Below are positions 25,507 to 35,061 of a stretch of 64,000 nt of DNA, piece by piece; position 1 is the stretch's first letter, and each line of letters opens with the position of its first letter. Origin of the DNA: Acidobacteriota bacterium (GTDB lineage Bacteria; Acidobacteriota; Blastocatellia; RBC074); the NCBI GenBank assembly GCA_018269055.1, contig JAFDVI010000039.1, forward strand, positions 50,411-114,410. The letters run 5' to 3'. Below the pieces are notes generated by a model. It had not been told where the DNA came from. It ran no database searches and saw nothing but the letters and a program-made list of their open reading frames with translations. Both the position numbers and the translations under genes were made by a program.

Positions 25507-27318
25507 TTACCAACCCATCGCGTATCGTCCGCGCCGAACGTCCGCGCCCGCCTGAATCAGCTTTGTCTTCGGATCAAAAATGACAATGGTCGGAGCGGCG
25601 GAAGGCGCGAAATCATCGCTGATTTCCACTTTATGGCCGCGCCGTTTCATTTCCGCTGCCAGCGTTTCGCCCATACGCTTTTCCAGTGTCAGATTGCCGG
25701 GGCTGAACGTATGGTCGCTGAACGAACTGACAAAATGGCGCGTGTCGAACCGCGCAGCTTCAACTGCCTGTTGCGGGTTCATGCCGAACTCGATGACATT
25801 CAACAAAACCTGCATCAATGCCTGATCTTGATTGTCTCCGCCGGGCGTGGAAAGCGCTGCAAATGGCTGGCCATCTTTCATTACCAGCGTCGGGGACAAG
25901 GTGATCCGTGGGCGTTTTCCGCCTTTCAATTCATTCGGATGGCCACGAACCAGCAAAGCGCTTTGCAATCGTGACGAAATCGGAATCCCTGTGTCTCCGG
26001 CGACGAAGCTGGGTAACCAGGCTCCGCTTGGTGTTGCCGAAAACACATTGCCCGCAGCATCAATCACATTGACGCACGTCGTATCGTGCGCGCGTTCTGC
26101 TTCGGGAATTTCCACCGGCTCCAAATTGTAACTGACCAATTGCGCCAGGGATTTTTTGTTCACCGGATCGCCCGGACGTTGTTCCAACGAAGCCGATTTC
26201 GGATCAATCAGGCTGCGACGCACATCGGCGTAGTCTTTCGACAGCAACTCCGCGCCCGGAACCTTCACAAAACGCGGATCGCCGTAGTAGCGGTCACGGT
26301 CGGCAAAGGCCAGTTTGATGGCTTCGACCAGCGTGTGAACATAATCCGGTGAATTATGCCCCATTGCCTTCAAGTCGTAGCTTTCAATCAAATTCATGGC
26401 TTCCAGCATCGCAGGGCCTTGCGACCAGAACCCAACCTTGTAAATGTCATAGCCGTGAAAACTGACTTTGGTCGGTTGATCAATGTCGGCGTGAAACGCA
26501 GCCAGATCCCCTGTGCGCATCAACCCACCGGCTTTTTCAATCGCATCGCAATACCGTTTGCCCAGCGGGCCGCGATAAAAATAATCACGCGCGGCTTGCA
26601 GCGCGGCGATGCGACCTCGGCGAGCGTTTTTCATCTCGACTGCCACCAGTTCACGCAACGTTCGAGCCAGGTTCCTTTGAACAAAAATGTCACCGACTTT
26701 CGGCACCTGGCCGTTGGGTAAAAAAATGTCGGTCGTGTCTTTCCAACCCTGGTAAGCCGGTCGAGTATTTTTGATGTATTGGATGCGTAACTCATCAATC
26801 GGGAAGCCGTCGGCCAATTCAATGGCCGGTTGCATCACATCGGCCAGCTTCATTGTGCCGAAATTTTGCAGCGCGACGATCATTGCATCCAATACGCCCG
26901 GAACCGTCGCCGCCGTCGGTCCTGTCGAAGGAATCATGGCGGGTTTGGACGGGTCTTTGCGTTGATGCTCAAAAAATTCGATGGTCGCCAATTGCGGAGC
27001 CTGCCCTTGCCCGTTTATCGTCACTGGCTGAGTTTTGTTGGCCATTTTGATGATAATCGGAACTTCACCGCCAAAGGCGAAATGGGAAAATTCGATTACT
27101 GATGCGGCCAATGTCGCCGCGACGCCCGCATCCACGGCATTGCCGCCTTTGTGCAGCATGCGCAATCCGGCTTCGGCCACCAGCGGATGACCTCCGGCAA
27201 CGACGCCGCGCGTGCCGCGAACCGTCGGGCGATAGGTCAACGTTTGCGCCGAGCTTGAGACCAGAATCGAAAGGGCCAAACCGAAAACGAGCAATCTGGG
27301 CAGGATTCGTGCAGTCAT
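25507..27318 (-). CDS. ggt: Gamma-glutamyltransferase family protein
   Basis: A 603-residue exported Ntn hydrolase that would cleave or transfer gamma-glutamyl groups, e.g. from glutathione. A signal peptide (LLVFGLALSILVSSSAQ) starts at the ATG at 27318; the frame is open to 27369. GVVAGGHPLVAEAGLRMLHKGGNAVDAGVAA is the family opening. The autoproteolytic site and nucleophile Thr (about residue 413) lie in AHDTTCVNVIDAAGN. The downstream loop reads STPGGDNQDQALMQ instead of the GGSRI-type loop of classical enzymes, as in a divergent GGT-like subgroup. It stands alone, convergent with the serine hydrolase gene and divergent from fmdB. Confidence 0.9.
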   Translation of the reverse strand: MTARILPRLLVFGLALSILVSSSAQTLTYRPTVRGTRGVVAGGHPLVAEAGLRMLHKGGNAVDAGVAATLAASVIEFSHFAFGGEVPIIIKMANKTQPVTINGQGQAPQLATIEFFEHQRKDPSKPAMIPSTGPTAATVPGVLDAMIVALQNFGTMKLADVMQPAIELADGFPIDELRIQYIKNTRPAYQGWKDTTDIFLPNGQVPKVGDIFVQRNLARTLRELVAVEMKNARRGRIAALQAARDYFYRGPLGKRYCDAIEKAGGLMRTGDLAAFHADIDQPTKVSFHGYDIYKVGFWSQGPAMLEAMNLIESYDLKAMGHNSPDYVHTLVEAIKLAFADRDRYYGDPRFVKVPGAELLSKDYADVRRSLIDPKSASLEQRPGDPVNKKSLAQLVSYNLEPVEIPEAERAHDTTCVNVIDAAGNVFSATPSGAWLPSFVAGDTGIPISSRLQSALLVRGHPNELKGGKRPRITLSPTLVMKDGQPFAALSTPGGDNQDQALMQVLLNVIEFGMNPQQAVEAARFDTRHFVSSFSDHTFSPGNLTLEKRMGETLAAEMKRRGHKVEISDDFAPSAAPTIVIFDPKTKLIQAGADVRRGRYAMGW

Positions 27319-27485
27319 CGAATTTTCTCCGGATGTTGGAAATTTGTGTGGACGGGCATCTTCCATCAAATCCCCGATTGCGACAAGCTGCCGACTCGCA
27401 CAAATTCGAGCCGTTATGCTAAATTTTTCAGCGTCAATTCAAGATTTCAAGTTACATACGTTCAAGGAGGTAGAAAAAACACGTT

Positions 27486-27800
27486 ATGCCAATTTACGAG
27501 TACGTTTGTCAGAAATGCGGTCATCATCTGGAAGTGATGCAAAAGATGAGCGACAAGCCGCTGAGCAAATGTCCCGAATGCAAAGGCAAATTGGAAAAAA
27601 TCTTTTCGCAAACCAGCTTTCAACTGAAAGGCTCCGGTTGGTACGCGACCGATTACACCAGTCGCGGTAAGTCGGAGAAAACTGAAAAGTCGGATAAAGC
27701 GGATAAAGCGGATAAAGCAGATAAAGCAGAGAAAGCAGAGAAGCCGGAGAAAGCTGACAAGAGCGAAAAGAAAGACAGCACGACCACCGCCAGCGCCTGA
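27486..27800 (+). CDS. FmdB-type zinc ribbon protein with Lys/Ala/Asp repeat tail
   Basis: A 104-residue protein. Residues 1-60 are a regulatory zinc ribbon: MPIYEYVCQKCGHHLEVMQKM and KCPECKGKLEKIF with four Cys, then GSGWYATDY, the common end of this family. From residue ~62 to the end is a repeated KADKADKAEKAEKPEK tail with alternating charge, coded by imperfect GATAAAGCG units, probably helical or disordered. AAGGAGGT at 27464-27471 is a perfect ribosome binding site but lies 14 nt from the ATG, unusually far. Family members occur widely as putative regulators; the role here is unknown. VWFA and zinc-knuckle genes follow on the same strand. Confidence 0.88.
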   Translation: MPIYEYVCQKCGHHLEVMQKMSDKPLSKCPECKGKLEKIFSQTSFQLKGSGWYATDYTSRGKSEKTEKSDKADKADKADKAEKAEKPEKADKSEKKDSTTTASA

Positions 27801-27859
27801 ACGAAGTTTCGTGGCGGATGTGCCGTTTGTGACTGAAATTATTGGGAAGAGGTAGATCA

Positions 27860-28858
27860 ATGAAAGCCACAAAAATTCAACAGACGATTTCGACGCTGAT
27901 CGAACATCCGCGTTCCGGTCTTTCCGCGTTTCTGCTTTTGTGGCTTTTCTGTTTGACGGTTGTGGTGGCGGCGCAATCCGGTCGAAGTCCGGCCTCCGGT
28001 CGCCGCACGACCGTGTTAAATGTCATCGCCCAGCGAGTCGAAGATCCAAACAAGCCGAAACCGTTGCTGTCCGGCAGCGGCAATCAAAACGAAGACCAGG
28101 AGAAAATCGTCCCGCGAAGCGCGCTGGAATTGTTTGACGGCGGCGTGCTGCAAAAGATCGAAGCCTTTTCCCCCGACCCGACTCCGGCGCGGATTGTCAT
28201 CCTGATGGACAATTCGCAAACGCTGCCCGCGGATGTGAGCAAGCTCGCCACGGTTCCCGCAGCTTTCTCGCCGGAAATTTACGAAGGCGACAAGGTGATG
28301 GTGATCGGCTTTGACGAGAAACCTGAGATCATCACGGATTTCACCGACGTGCCCAAAGATTTGCAGAATACCAAAGAGTTGCTGAGAAAAGTTGACCAGC
28401 CAAAACTGTTCGATGCGCTCAATGTGGTGGTGGAAGACGTGCTGCGACCGGAAGTCGGATTTTCAAAACGGGTGATTGTCCTGGTCGCCGATGGCATTGA
28501 CCGCGACAGCAAAATCAAATTCGATGAAATCCTGGCCAAGCTGCAAAACGAAAACATCACGGTCTATGCCATCCAGGTTCGCGACCGTACGCGCGGCGCA
28601 TTGCGCAAAGACGCTCCGAAAGCCGCCGAAGCTTTGAAACGCCTGACCGAAGGCACAGGCGGCAAAATCTACCCGATTGACGGCGACGTCAAACAATCGG
28701 TCAAGGAAATCTGCGACGAACTGCGCAACGATCGCTACCAACTGACATACTTTCCCGACGGCATCAACCCGATTAATAAACGCCTGTTGTTGCTTTCCAC
28801 AACGGATGCGACCGTCAAACTGCGTTACAAAGCCTGGCATCCGCCGGTGAAGCAGTAA
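27860..28858 (+). CDS. VWFA-related secreted protein (TIGR03436 type)
   Basis: A 332-residue protein with an N-terminal signal or anchor (FLLLWLFCLTVVVAAQSG) and a von Willebrand factor A-like domain. LELFDGGVLQKIEAFSPDPTPARIVILMDNSQT, VGFSKRVIVLVADGIDRDS and ENITVYAIQVRDR follow the VWFA-related family common in Acidobacteria. The metal-site motif is DNSQT, a variant of DxSxS, so metal binding is uncertain. AGAGG precedes the ATG at 27860. It follows fmdB by 59 nt and precedes the small zinc-knuckle gene by 6 nt. A second, longer member of the family is at 31391-32593. Function unknown; probably protein-protein contact at the cell surface. Confidence 0.88.
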   Translation: MKATKIQQTISTLIEHPRSGLSAFLLLWLFCLTVVVAAQSGRSPASGRRTTVLNVIAQRVEDPNKPKPLLSGSGNQNEDQEKIVPRSALELFDGGVLQKIEAFSPDPTPARIVILMDNSQTLPADVSKLATVPAAFSPEIYEGDKVMVIGFDEKPEIITDFTDVPKDLQNTKELLRKVDQPKLFDALNVVVEDVLRPEVGFSKRVIVLVADGIDRDSKIKFDEILAKLQNENITVYAIQVRDRTRGALRKDAPKAAEALKRLTEGTGGKIYPIDGDVKQSVKEICDELRNDRYQLTYFPDGINPINKRLLLLSTTDATVKLRYKAWHPPVKQ

Positions 28859-28864
28859 AATTTT

Positions 28865-29242
28865 ATGCAATGGACACATTGTCCGTCTTGCACCAATTTG
28901 CTGGAAACCTGTGAAACCACACCTTGCTATATTTGTGGCGGTTGGCCGGAACGCGTAAGGCACTTTGACTCCACACAGCCGTTCACTGAGTATGAATTGC
29001 CCAACGGTACTCGACTGATCTTATGCAGTGGATGTCTGGTCGAAGAATTTATGGTTGAAGGCGGGTATGGATGGCGACTAAATCTTCCTAGGAATAGGCT
29101 TCCCGTCAACTATCTGACTCAGATTCGAGAAATTGCTCAGCCGGAGTTGGCGCTTGATAAGTACTGCGAGCACTGTCACAAGCGCCTAGCCTTTCTCAAA
29201 GTTCTGGCAACGGTAAAAAACGATTCTGCGGTTACGCCGTAA
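28865..29242 (+). CDS. Small multi-CxxC zinc-knuckle protein
   Basis: A 125-residue soluble protein I cannot place in a family. It holds repeated metal-binding pairs: CPSC, CETTPC, CYIC near the N-terminus, CSGC in the middle and CEHC near the end, enough for two or more zinc sites. The start lies 6 nt after the VWFA stop, so it is probably translated from the same message; no strong ribosome binding site is seen. Its 3' end overlaps the convergent purS gene by 11 nt. It could be a zinc-ribbon adaptor or a regulator. Confidence 0.72.
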   Translation: MQWTHCPSCTNLLETCETTPCYICGGWPERVRHFDSTQPFTEYELPNGTRLILCSGCLVEEFMVEGGYGWRLNLPRNRLPVNYLTQIREIAQPELALDKYCEHCHKRLAFLKVLATVKNDSAVTP

Positions 29243-29480
29243 CCAGTTCGACCTTGTAATCTTCAATCACCGGATTCGACAGCACATCGTGCGCGAATTT
29301 TTCAACCTGTGTGCGAGCTTGCGCTTCATCAAGCGAACCATTGAGTTTGATCTCGAAGTATTTGCCCTGGCGCACATCGGCGATGCCGTTGAAGCCGATG
29401 GTTTCCGCGGCGTGATGGACAGCTTTGCCTTGCGGGTCGAGGACTCCGTTTTTCAGCGTGACATAAACTTTCGCGAGCAT
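29232..29480 (-). CDS. purS: Phosphoribosylformylglycinamidine synthase subunit PurS
   Basis: An 82-residue subunit of the PurS-PurQ-PurL complex that converts FGAR to FGAM in purine synthesis. AKVYVTLKNGVLDPQGKAVHHA, the opening of the PurS fold, is followed by GFNGIADVRQGKYFEIKL and the C-terminal LSNPVIEDYKVEL. Length is normal. The start ATG at 29480 is chosen; a longer frame to 29522 enters the intergenic palindromes. purQ and purL are not in the window, but purB lies upstream on the same strand, 230 nt away across a large palindromic element. Confidence 0.93.
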   Translation of the reverse strand: MLAKVYVTLKNGVLDPQGKAVHHAAETIGFNGIADVRQGKYFEIKLNGSLDEAQARTQVEKFAHDVLSNPVIEDYKVELVTA

Positions 29481-29507
29481 AAGATTCCTTTTGAAGAATG
29501 ATTCAAT

Positions 29508-29700
29508 GCCCCAAAGGGGCAAAAGATAGTAGCCCAGGGCAACGCCCTGGGAATGGTTGTAGTAGTTTGGTTCAAGCCCTGAAAGGGCGACAGCCCGTGA
29601 TTTTCTTTCGCCCTTTCAAGGCTAGCCAAATTGTGGGCGAGTGGACCAGGGACGCCGCTTCGCTTTGTCCCTGGCTATTGTCTTTCGCCCCGTTCGGGGC
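29508..29700. repeat. Large nested palindromic element between purB and purS
   Basis: This stretch of about 193 nt consists of stacked hairpins: GCCCCAAAGGGGC at one end, GCCCCGTTCGGGGC at the other, GATAGTAGCCCAGGG against CCCTGGCTATTGTC further in, and CCAGGGCAACGCCCTGG and GCCCTGAAAGGGC within. The outer arms mirror each other around the centre. No coding frame is supported. Confidence 0.7.
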
Positions 29701-29710
29701 TGTCTGAGTC

Positions 29711-31057
29711 TTATGAAAAGCTTTTTGATGTTTCCAACGGCAACGCGCCGCTGTATTTATTGATGCCAGTGAAAACCCGGTCAAAGATTCGGTCAACGTT
29801 CTTCAATTGAGTCCGCACGTCGAACGCGCGTTCGATTTGTTCCGCCGTGATCGTGCGCGAAATGTCAGGGTCTTGTTTGACGAGTTCGCGAAAATCCAGC
29901 CCTTCGTCCCAGGATTTCAGCGCGTTGCGTTGCACCCAGTAATAGGCTTCTTCGCGTTGCGCGCCGCCTGCCGCCAATTCCAGCAACAACTGACCGGAAA
30001 AGACCAACCCGCGCGTAGCGTTCAGGTTTTCCATCATCCGTTCCGGTTTGACCACCAGCGTGTCCAGCAAACCGGTTGTTTTCGCGATCAGATAATCGGT
30101 GGAAATGCAGGCATCGGGCAAAATGACGCGTTCGGCTCCGGAATGGGAAATATCGCGTTCGTGCCAGAGCGCGTTGTTTTCCAATGCCGTCACGGCGTAT
30201 CCGCGAACCACGCGCGCCAATCCGCAAATGCGCTCGGACAAAATCGGATTGCGTTTGTGCGGCATGGCGGATGAACCTTTCTGCCCCGGCTTGAAGTATT
30301 CGTGCGCTTCGCGGACTTCCGTGCGCTGCCAATGGCGAATTTGCAACGCGATTTTTTCCAGCGACGAAGCGATGATTGCCAGCGTGCAGACAAATTCTGA
30401 ATACCGGTCGCGCTGAATGACTTGCGTGGAAACGCTGGCGGGGCGAAGCCCTAGCAGGAAACAAACGCGCTCTTCGATGTCGGGATCGAGATGCGCGAAC
30501 GCGCCGACTGCGCCCGATAGTTTGCCGTAACTCACCCCGGCGCGAGCGCGCGTCATGCGATCAACGTTGCGGCGATTTTCTTCGTACCACAGCGCGAAGG
30601 TCAGCCCCAGCGTAGTCGGTTCGGCGTGGATGCCGTGCGTGCGGCCAATCATCGGCGTGTCTTTGAATTCAAACGCACGACGCTTCAGCACGTCACTGAG
30701 CGCTTGCAGTTTTGCCAGAATCAAATCGCCTGCTTCGACCAGCAACAATGCGTTGGCCGTATCCACCACATCCGACGAAGTCAGGCCGAAATGCACCCAA
30801 CGCGCTTCGGGGCCGATGTTTTCAGCAAGGTTGGTAGTGAAGGCGATGACATCATGGTCGAGCGTTTTTTCCAGTTCATGAATGCGTTCGACCGAAAAAG
30901 CAGCTTTTTGGCGAATTGGTTCGATTACGTCAGCGGGAATGTTTCCGGCTTCGGCGTTGGCCTGGCAAGCGGCAAGTTCCACGTCCAGCCATTTGCGAAA
31001 TTTGTTTTCCTCAGTCCAGATGGCGCCCATTTCGGGCAAGGTATACCGTTTTATCAT
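29711..31057 (-). CDS. purB: Adenylosuccinate lyase
   Basis: A 448-residue cytoplasmic lyase that splits SAICAR to AICAR and adenylosuccinate to AMP, both releasing fumarate. MIKRYTLPEMGAIWTEENKFRKWLDVE is the typical start. HFGLTSSDVVDTA and GRTHGIHAEPTTLG hold active-site residues, and the fumarase/aspartase signature GSSAMPHKRNP contains the catalytic Ser. Length is close to the 430-residue bacterial form, with a short extra C-terminal tail. It is followed on the same strand by purS and preceded by an intergenic repeat. Confidence 0.96.
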   Translation of the reverse strand: MIKRYTLPEMGAIWTEENKFRKWLDVELAACQANAEAGNIPADVIEPIRQKAAFSVERIHELEKTLDHDVIAFTTNLAENIGPEARWVHFGLTSSDVVDTANALLLVEAGDLILAKLQALSDVLKRRAFEFKDTPMIGRTHGIHAEPTTLGLTFALWYEENRRNVDRMTRARAGVSYGKLSGAVGAFAHLDPDIEERVCFLLGLRPASVSTQVIQRDRYSEFVCTLAIIASSLEKIALQIRHWQRTEVREAHEYFKPGQKGSSAMPHKRNPILSERICGLARVVRGYAVTALENNALWHERDISHSGAERVILPDACISTDYLIAKTTGLLDTLVVKPERMMENLNATRGLVFSGQLLLELAAGGAQREEAYYWVQRNALKSWDEGLDFRELVKQDPDISRTITAEQIERAFDVRTQLKNVDRIFDRVFTGINKYSGALPLETSKSFS

Positions 31058-31076
31058 TTTGAGTGCATGGTTTTCA

Positions 31077-31161
31077 GACAGGATTTACAAGACGCTTCAA
31101 GATGAAAAGATTGCTCTCACTCCATTTCAGACAAATCCTGAAGAATCCTGTCCATCCTGTC
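31077..31161. repeat. Dispersed intergenic repeat with AACAGGATT-type units, copy 2
   Basis: GACAGGATTTACAAGA on the left and AATCCTGAAGAATCCTGTCC then ATCCTGTC on the right mirror the layout of the element at 989-1070, with more divergence. It lies between purB and the small membrane protein gene. Confidence 0.6.
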
Positions 31162-31190
31162 AAAAACAAGTTTCTTCGTTTCTCCACTCT

Positions 31191-31394
31191 TCAATTCTGA
31201 GGTTCTTTTGATTGTCGAGCGCGCGAAAAACACAGAACGCTGATTCCTGCCGCAGCAATTGGAATTAACCAGTGCGTCATTTCCCTTTGGCCTTTGGCAA
31301 ACAGCAGCGCAAGTGTCCAACCGATGGCGGCAAGTCCCAAACCGAATCCGGCTCGGCGATATGCGCTTGTCAGGTTTTGCTGCTCTTCGCTCAT
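31191..31394 (-). CDS. Small two-helix membrane protein
   Basis: A 67-residue protein with two hydrophobic segments, FGLGLAAIGWTLALLF and HWLIPIAAAGISVLCF, separated by a short charged loop, and a charged C-terminus (SRARQSKEPQN). The start ATG overlaps the stop of the VWFA protein gene by 4 nt (ATGA), which supports real coupled translation. No family is recognised. It is the last member of a tight set MBL hydrolase, VWFA protein, membrane protein. Confidence 0.65.
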   Translation of the reverse strand: MSEEQQNLTSAYRRAGFGLGLAAIGWTLALLFAKGQREMTHWLIPIAAAGISVLCFSRARQSKEPQN

Positions 31395-32593
31395 CGGGTC
31401 AAGGTCGTCGGCTCGTCCGGAATGTAGTAACTGCTGCGCGAACGGAGGCTGACGCCTTGGCGCGCGGCAATGACTTTGATCGAACGTTTGTCTTCCAGCG
31501 TCGGCGTGCGCTCCGTGATAAACGACAAACTGTATTGCGCGCCGATTTCGCGCGACACTTTGCGATTTGAAGCGATCAAATCGTTGTGCGTGGGCGGCAA
31601 CCACAATTCGCCGCCACTGCTTTCTGCCATCACGCGCAATTCCGCCGTTGCGCCTTCCAATTCGGACGCATAACGCCGCAGTTCTTCGATTCGCTTGGCG
31701 GCATTTATTCCGCCGGGTTCGTGATTGGCTTTCCAACCAATGGCAATTTCCAGTTCCGCCCGCAAGGCTTCGGCCCAGCCAATGATGAACACCGAAGCGC
31801 GCGATTTTTCCAGCGCCAGCAAGGCTTTGGACTTGCCCGTCTTGCTGTTGGAATCAATGCCGTCGGTGACCAACACGACGATGCGGCGACCGTTCGGTTG
31901 CGATTGCAATTTGTCGGCGGCCAGCCTCAACGCATCATGGTAGCTGGATTTGATGCCGACGCGGAATTTGGACGCCAGCGAATTCAATGCCTGCTGGCGG
32001 TCGTTCGTCCAATCCTGGATCAGTTGCACTTTGTCGGAATACTGGATGATGGCAATTTGGTCTTCGGGGGAAAGGGTCGAGACAAATTGATTGGCGAACG
32101 TGCGCGTCGTCGGATTGCTGATGACCTGGTAATCGGGACCTGTTTCCCAAATCGGCCGTTCGGCTTTGTAATACCGTTCGGTCGCGGCGTTTTTGAAGGT
32201 GCCGATTTCGTTGCTGCAATCCATCACCAGCACGATGTTTGCCGGTTCGCGTTTGACGCGCGTCACCTGGCGCGCTTCGCCTTCTTCCAGCACCAAAACG
32301 TCTTTCGCCTGCAAATCGTCCACAAAATTGCCTTCGGCGTCATAGGCCATCAGCGGCAGCACGACTTCGCGCGTTTCGATCCGCAGCGGCGGCGCTTCGC
32401 CGGGTTTGGGTTGCTGTTCGCCGGGTTTTTGTGGCGGCTTGCGACCGGATTGCGCGAAAACGCTTACCCGCCCAAACATCAGAAAAAAGGCAAAAGGCAA
32501 AAGGCAAAAGGCAAAAGGCAAAAATGGGAGCGGGAAGCTCGGTCTTCCGCATTTTTGATTTTTGAAATTTGCCTTTTGCCTTTTGATTTTCAT
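31391..32593 (-). CDS. VWFA-related secreted protein with repeat-coded signal peptide
   Basis: A 400-residue protein of the acidobacterial VWFA-related family: VVLPLMAYDAEGNFVDDLQAKDVLVLEEGEARQVTRV, then NIVLVMDCSNEIGTF (a variant MIDAS, DCSNE), GRRIVVLVTDGIDSNS and ARQGVSLRSRSSYYIPDE at the end. The N-terminal ~48 residues include LPFAFCLLPFAFFLMFG, which is coded by tandem heptamers (GCCTTTT on the coding strand). The start ATG overlaps the stop of the upstream MBL gene (ATGA), so it is probably genuine and the repeat serves as the signal-peptide core. A downstream ATG at 32479 would remove it. Function is unknown. Confidence 0.82.
   Translation of the reverse strand: MKIKRQKANFKNQKCGRPSFPLPFLPFAFCLLPFAFFLMFGRVSVFAQSGRKPPQKPGEQQPKPGEAPPLRIETREVVLPLMAYDAEGNFVDDLQAKDVLVLEEGEARQVTRVKREPANIVLVMDCSNEIGTFKNAATERYYKAERPIWETGPDYQVISNPTTRTFANQFVSTLSPEDQIAIIQYSDKVQLIQDWTNDRQQALNSLASKFRVGIKSSYHDALRLAADKLQSQPNGRRIVVLVTDGIDSNSKTGKSKALLALEKSRASVFIIGWAEALRAELEIAIGWKANHEPGGINAAKRIEELRRYASELEGATAELRVMAESSGGELWLPPTHNDLIASNRKVSREIGAQYSLSFITERTPTLEDKRSIKVIAARQGVSLRSRSSYYIPDEPTTLTR
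32483..32590. repeat. Heptanucleotide tandem repeat with inverted partner
   Basis: About five AAAAGGC units run from 32485 to about 32520, and an inverted pair of the same unit (GCCTTTTGCCTTTT) lies at 32571-32584. A copy-number change of one 7-nt unit would shift the reading frame of the VWFA gene that it is part of. Confidence 0.75.
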
Positions 32594-33387
32594 AGCTCAA
32601 TCCACTCAGCCGGTCGGTCGTACGGCGCGACTTTGACGCGTTGTTCGGCGTTGGCGGAAAACAGCGGCGCGCGCGCTTGCAGGGCGTTGATCGCCGCCAG
32701 CCGCGCGACATCGGGATGATTCGTGTTTTGCGACAAATGCGCCAGCACGATGTGCTGGGCTTTGCCGTCGAAATCTTCCGTCAAATAGCGCGCCATTTCG
32801 TCGTTCGACGTGTGGCCATGCCGTCCCATGATTCGTTGTTTCAATGCCCACGGGTAATACGTGCACGCGCGCAGCATTTCGGTTTCGTAATTGGCTTCGA
32901 TAATCAGCAAATCGCAGCCGCGAAACCGGTCCGCCGCCAAATTGTTGATGTAACCCAGATCAACGGCGATTCCCATTTTGGTGCCCCCAGCTTCGACGGT
33001 GAACGCCATCGGATCGGCGGCATCGTGCGGAATCTTGAACGGGCTGAAGCGGAACGCCCCGATTTCGAAATCTTGCGAACATGTGATGGCTTCGCCGCGA
33101 CGAACGTATTTGCTTTTATCGGCAAGATTGCAAGCTTCGAGCGTCGCTGTGGAGACGTAAACCGGCGTACCATATTGCTTGGAAAGCATTCCGAGGCCAC
33201 GGGCATGGTCCCCGTGTTCGTGGGTGATGACGATGGCATCCAGCCGCGCAGGGTCTTCGCCAACAGATTGAATGCGTCGAATGGTTTCGCGTGCGCTCAA
33301 TCCGCAATCAATCAACACGCGAGTTTCACCGGCGACCAACAAGGTCGCATTGCCCGCACTGCCACTGCCTAAAACGCAAACACGCAT
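32590..33387 (-). CDS. MBL-fold metallo-hydrolase (WalJ/YycJ-like)
   Basis: A 265-residue metallo-beta-lactamase-fold hydrolase. VCVLGSGSAGNATLLVAGETRVLIDCGLSARE is the YycJ-type opening, VITHEHGDHARGLGML the dinuclear metal motif, then HDAADPMAFTVE, GIAVDLGYI and LIIEANYETEMLRA. LAHLSQNTNHPDVA carries the last His. WalJ/YycJ proteins are exonuclease-like enzymes linked to DNA or RNA repair and cell-wall stress; the exact role is unsettled. The stop overlaps the VWFA start by 4 nt. Confidence 0.9.
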   Translation of the reverse strand: MRVCVLGSGSAGNATLLVAGETRVLIDCGLSARETIRRIQSVGEDPARLDAIVITHEHGDHARGLGMLSKQYGTPVYVSTATLEACNLADKSKYVRRGEAITCSQDFEIGAFRFSPFKIPHDAADPMAFTVEAGGTKMGIAVDLGYINNLAADRFRGCDLLIIEANYETEMLRACTYYPWALKQRIMGRHGHTSNDEMARYLTEDFDGKAQHIVLAHLSQNTNHPDVARLAAINALQARAPLFSANAEQRVKVAPYDRPAEWIEL

Positions 33388-33467
33388 GGGAAATGAATTG
33401 AAGGAATTGGGGTGAACGATTGAGCACGCATCTTAGCAAACGCGACGTGGACTCAACAGCTTGCCAG

Positions 33468-33612
33468 TTTGGAGTGCTGCGCCTTCGGCGCAACTTTGAT
33501 AGTCTTTGCAGACGAAGATGCTTTCTACCCAACTCATGCCAGCCCAGGTTTACTTGAATGGGCAAAAATTCAAGGGACTACCAAAGCTACGCCAAGAGCG
33601 TAGCACTCCAAA
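33468..33612. repeat. Inverted repeat between argG and the MBL gene
   Basis: TTTGGAGTGCTGCG at 33468-33481 faces CGTAGCACTCCAAA at 33599-33612, complementary but for one base. Inside, GCGCCTTCGGCGC forms a further short hairpin. It fills most of the 228-nt gap 3' of argG and could end argG transcription. Confidence 0.65.
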
Positions 33613-33615
33613 TTA

Positions 33616-34818
<1,203 letters not shown>

Positions 34819-35061
34819 AGTAGTATTTGCCTCCGAATGACTAGGGTTGGGTTTGAATCAAGTGCGGATTATACACAGCGAAGTAGATGATGCGTAGTTG
34901 CTGATTCCAATCCTCTTGCCGACGGGGATGGGAGCAATTGCTTGCCCGAAGAAGCAGGCGGGAGTAGGCTCCTCTGCGGCTTTTTTCAGCATGAACTGAT
35001 TGGCAACTTATTCCAATTCTCCATTCGCAAATGTATGCGAACAGCCGCGAGCGGATTGGCC
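34819..35061. other. Divergent intergenic region argG/sensor kinase
   Basis: Both genes are read outward from this 243-nt gap, so it must contain two promoters. The kinase frame is open through its right part from 34942, but that stretch lacks signal-peptide or family features. I see no strong hairpin or operator. Confidence 0.5.

Noticed and set aside
32483..32590. CRISPR-like or microsatellite array
   Set aside because: Units are 7 nt without spacers, so it is a simple tandem repeat and not CRISPR.
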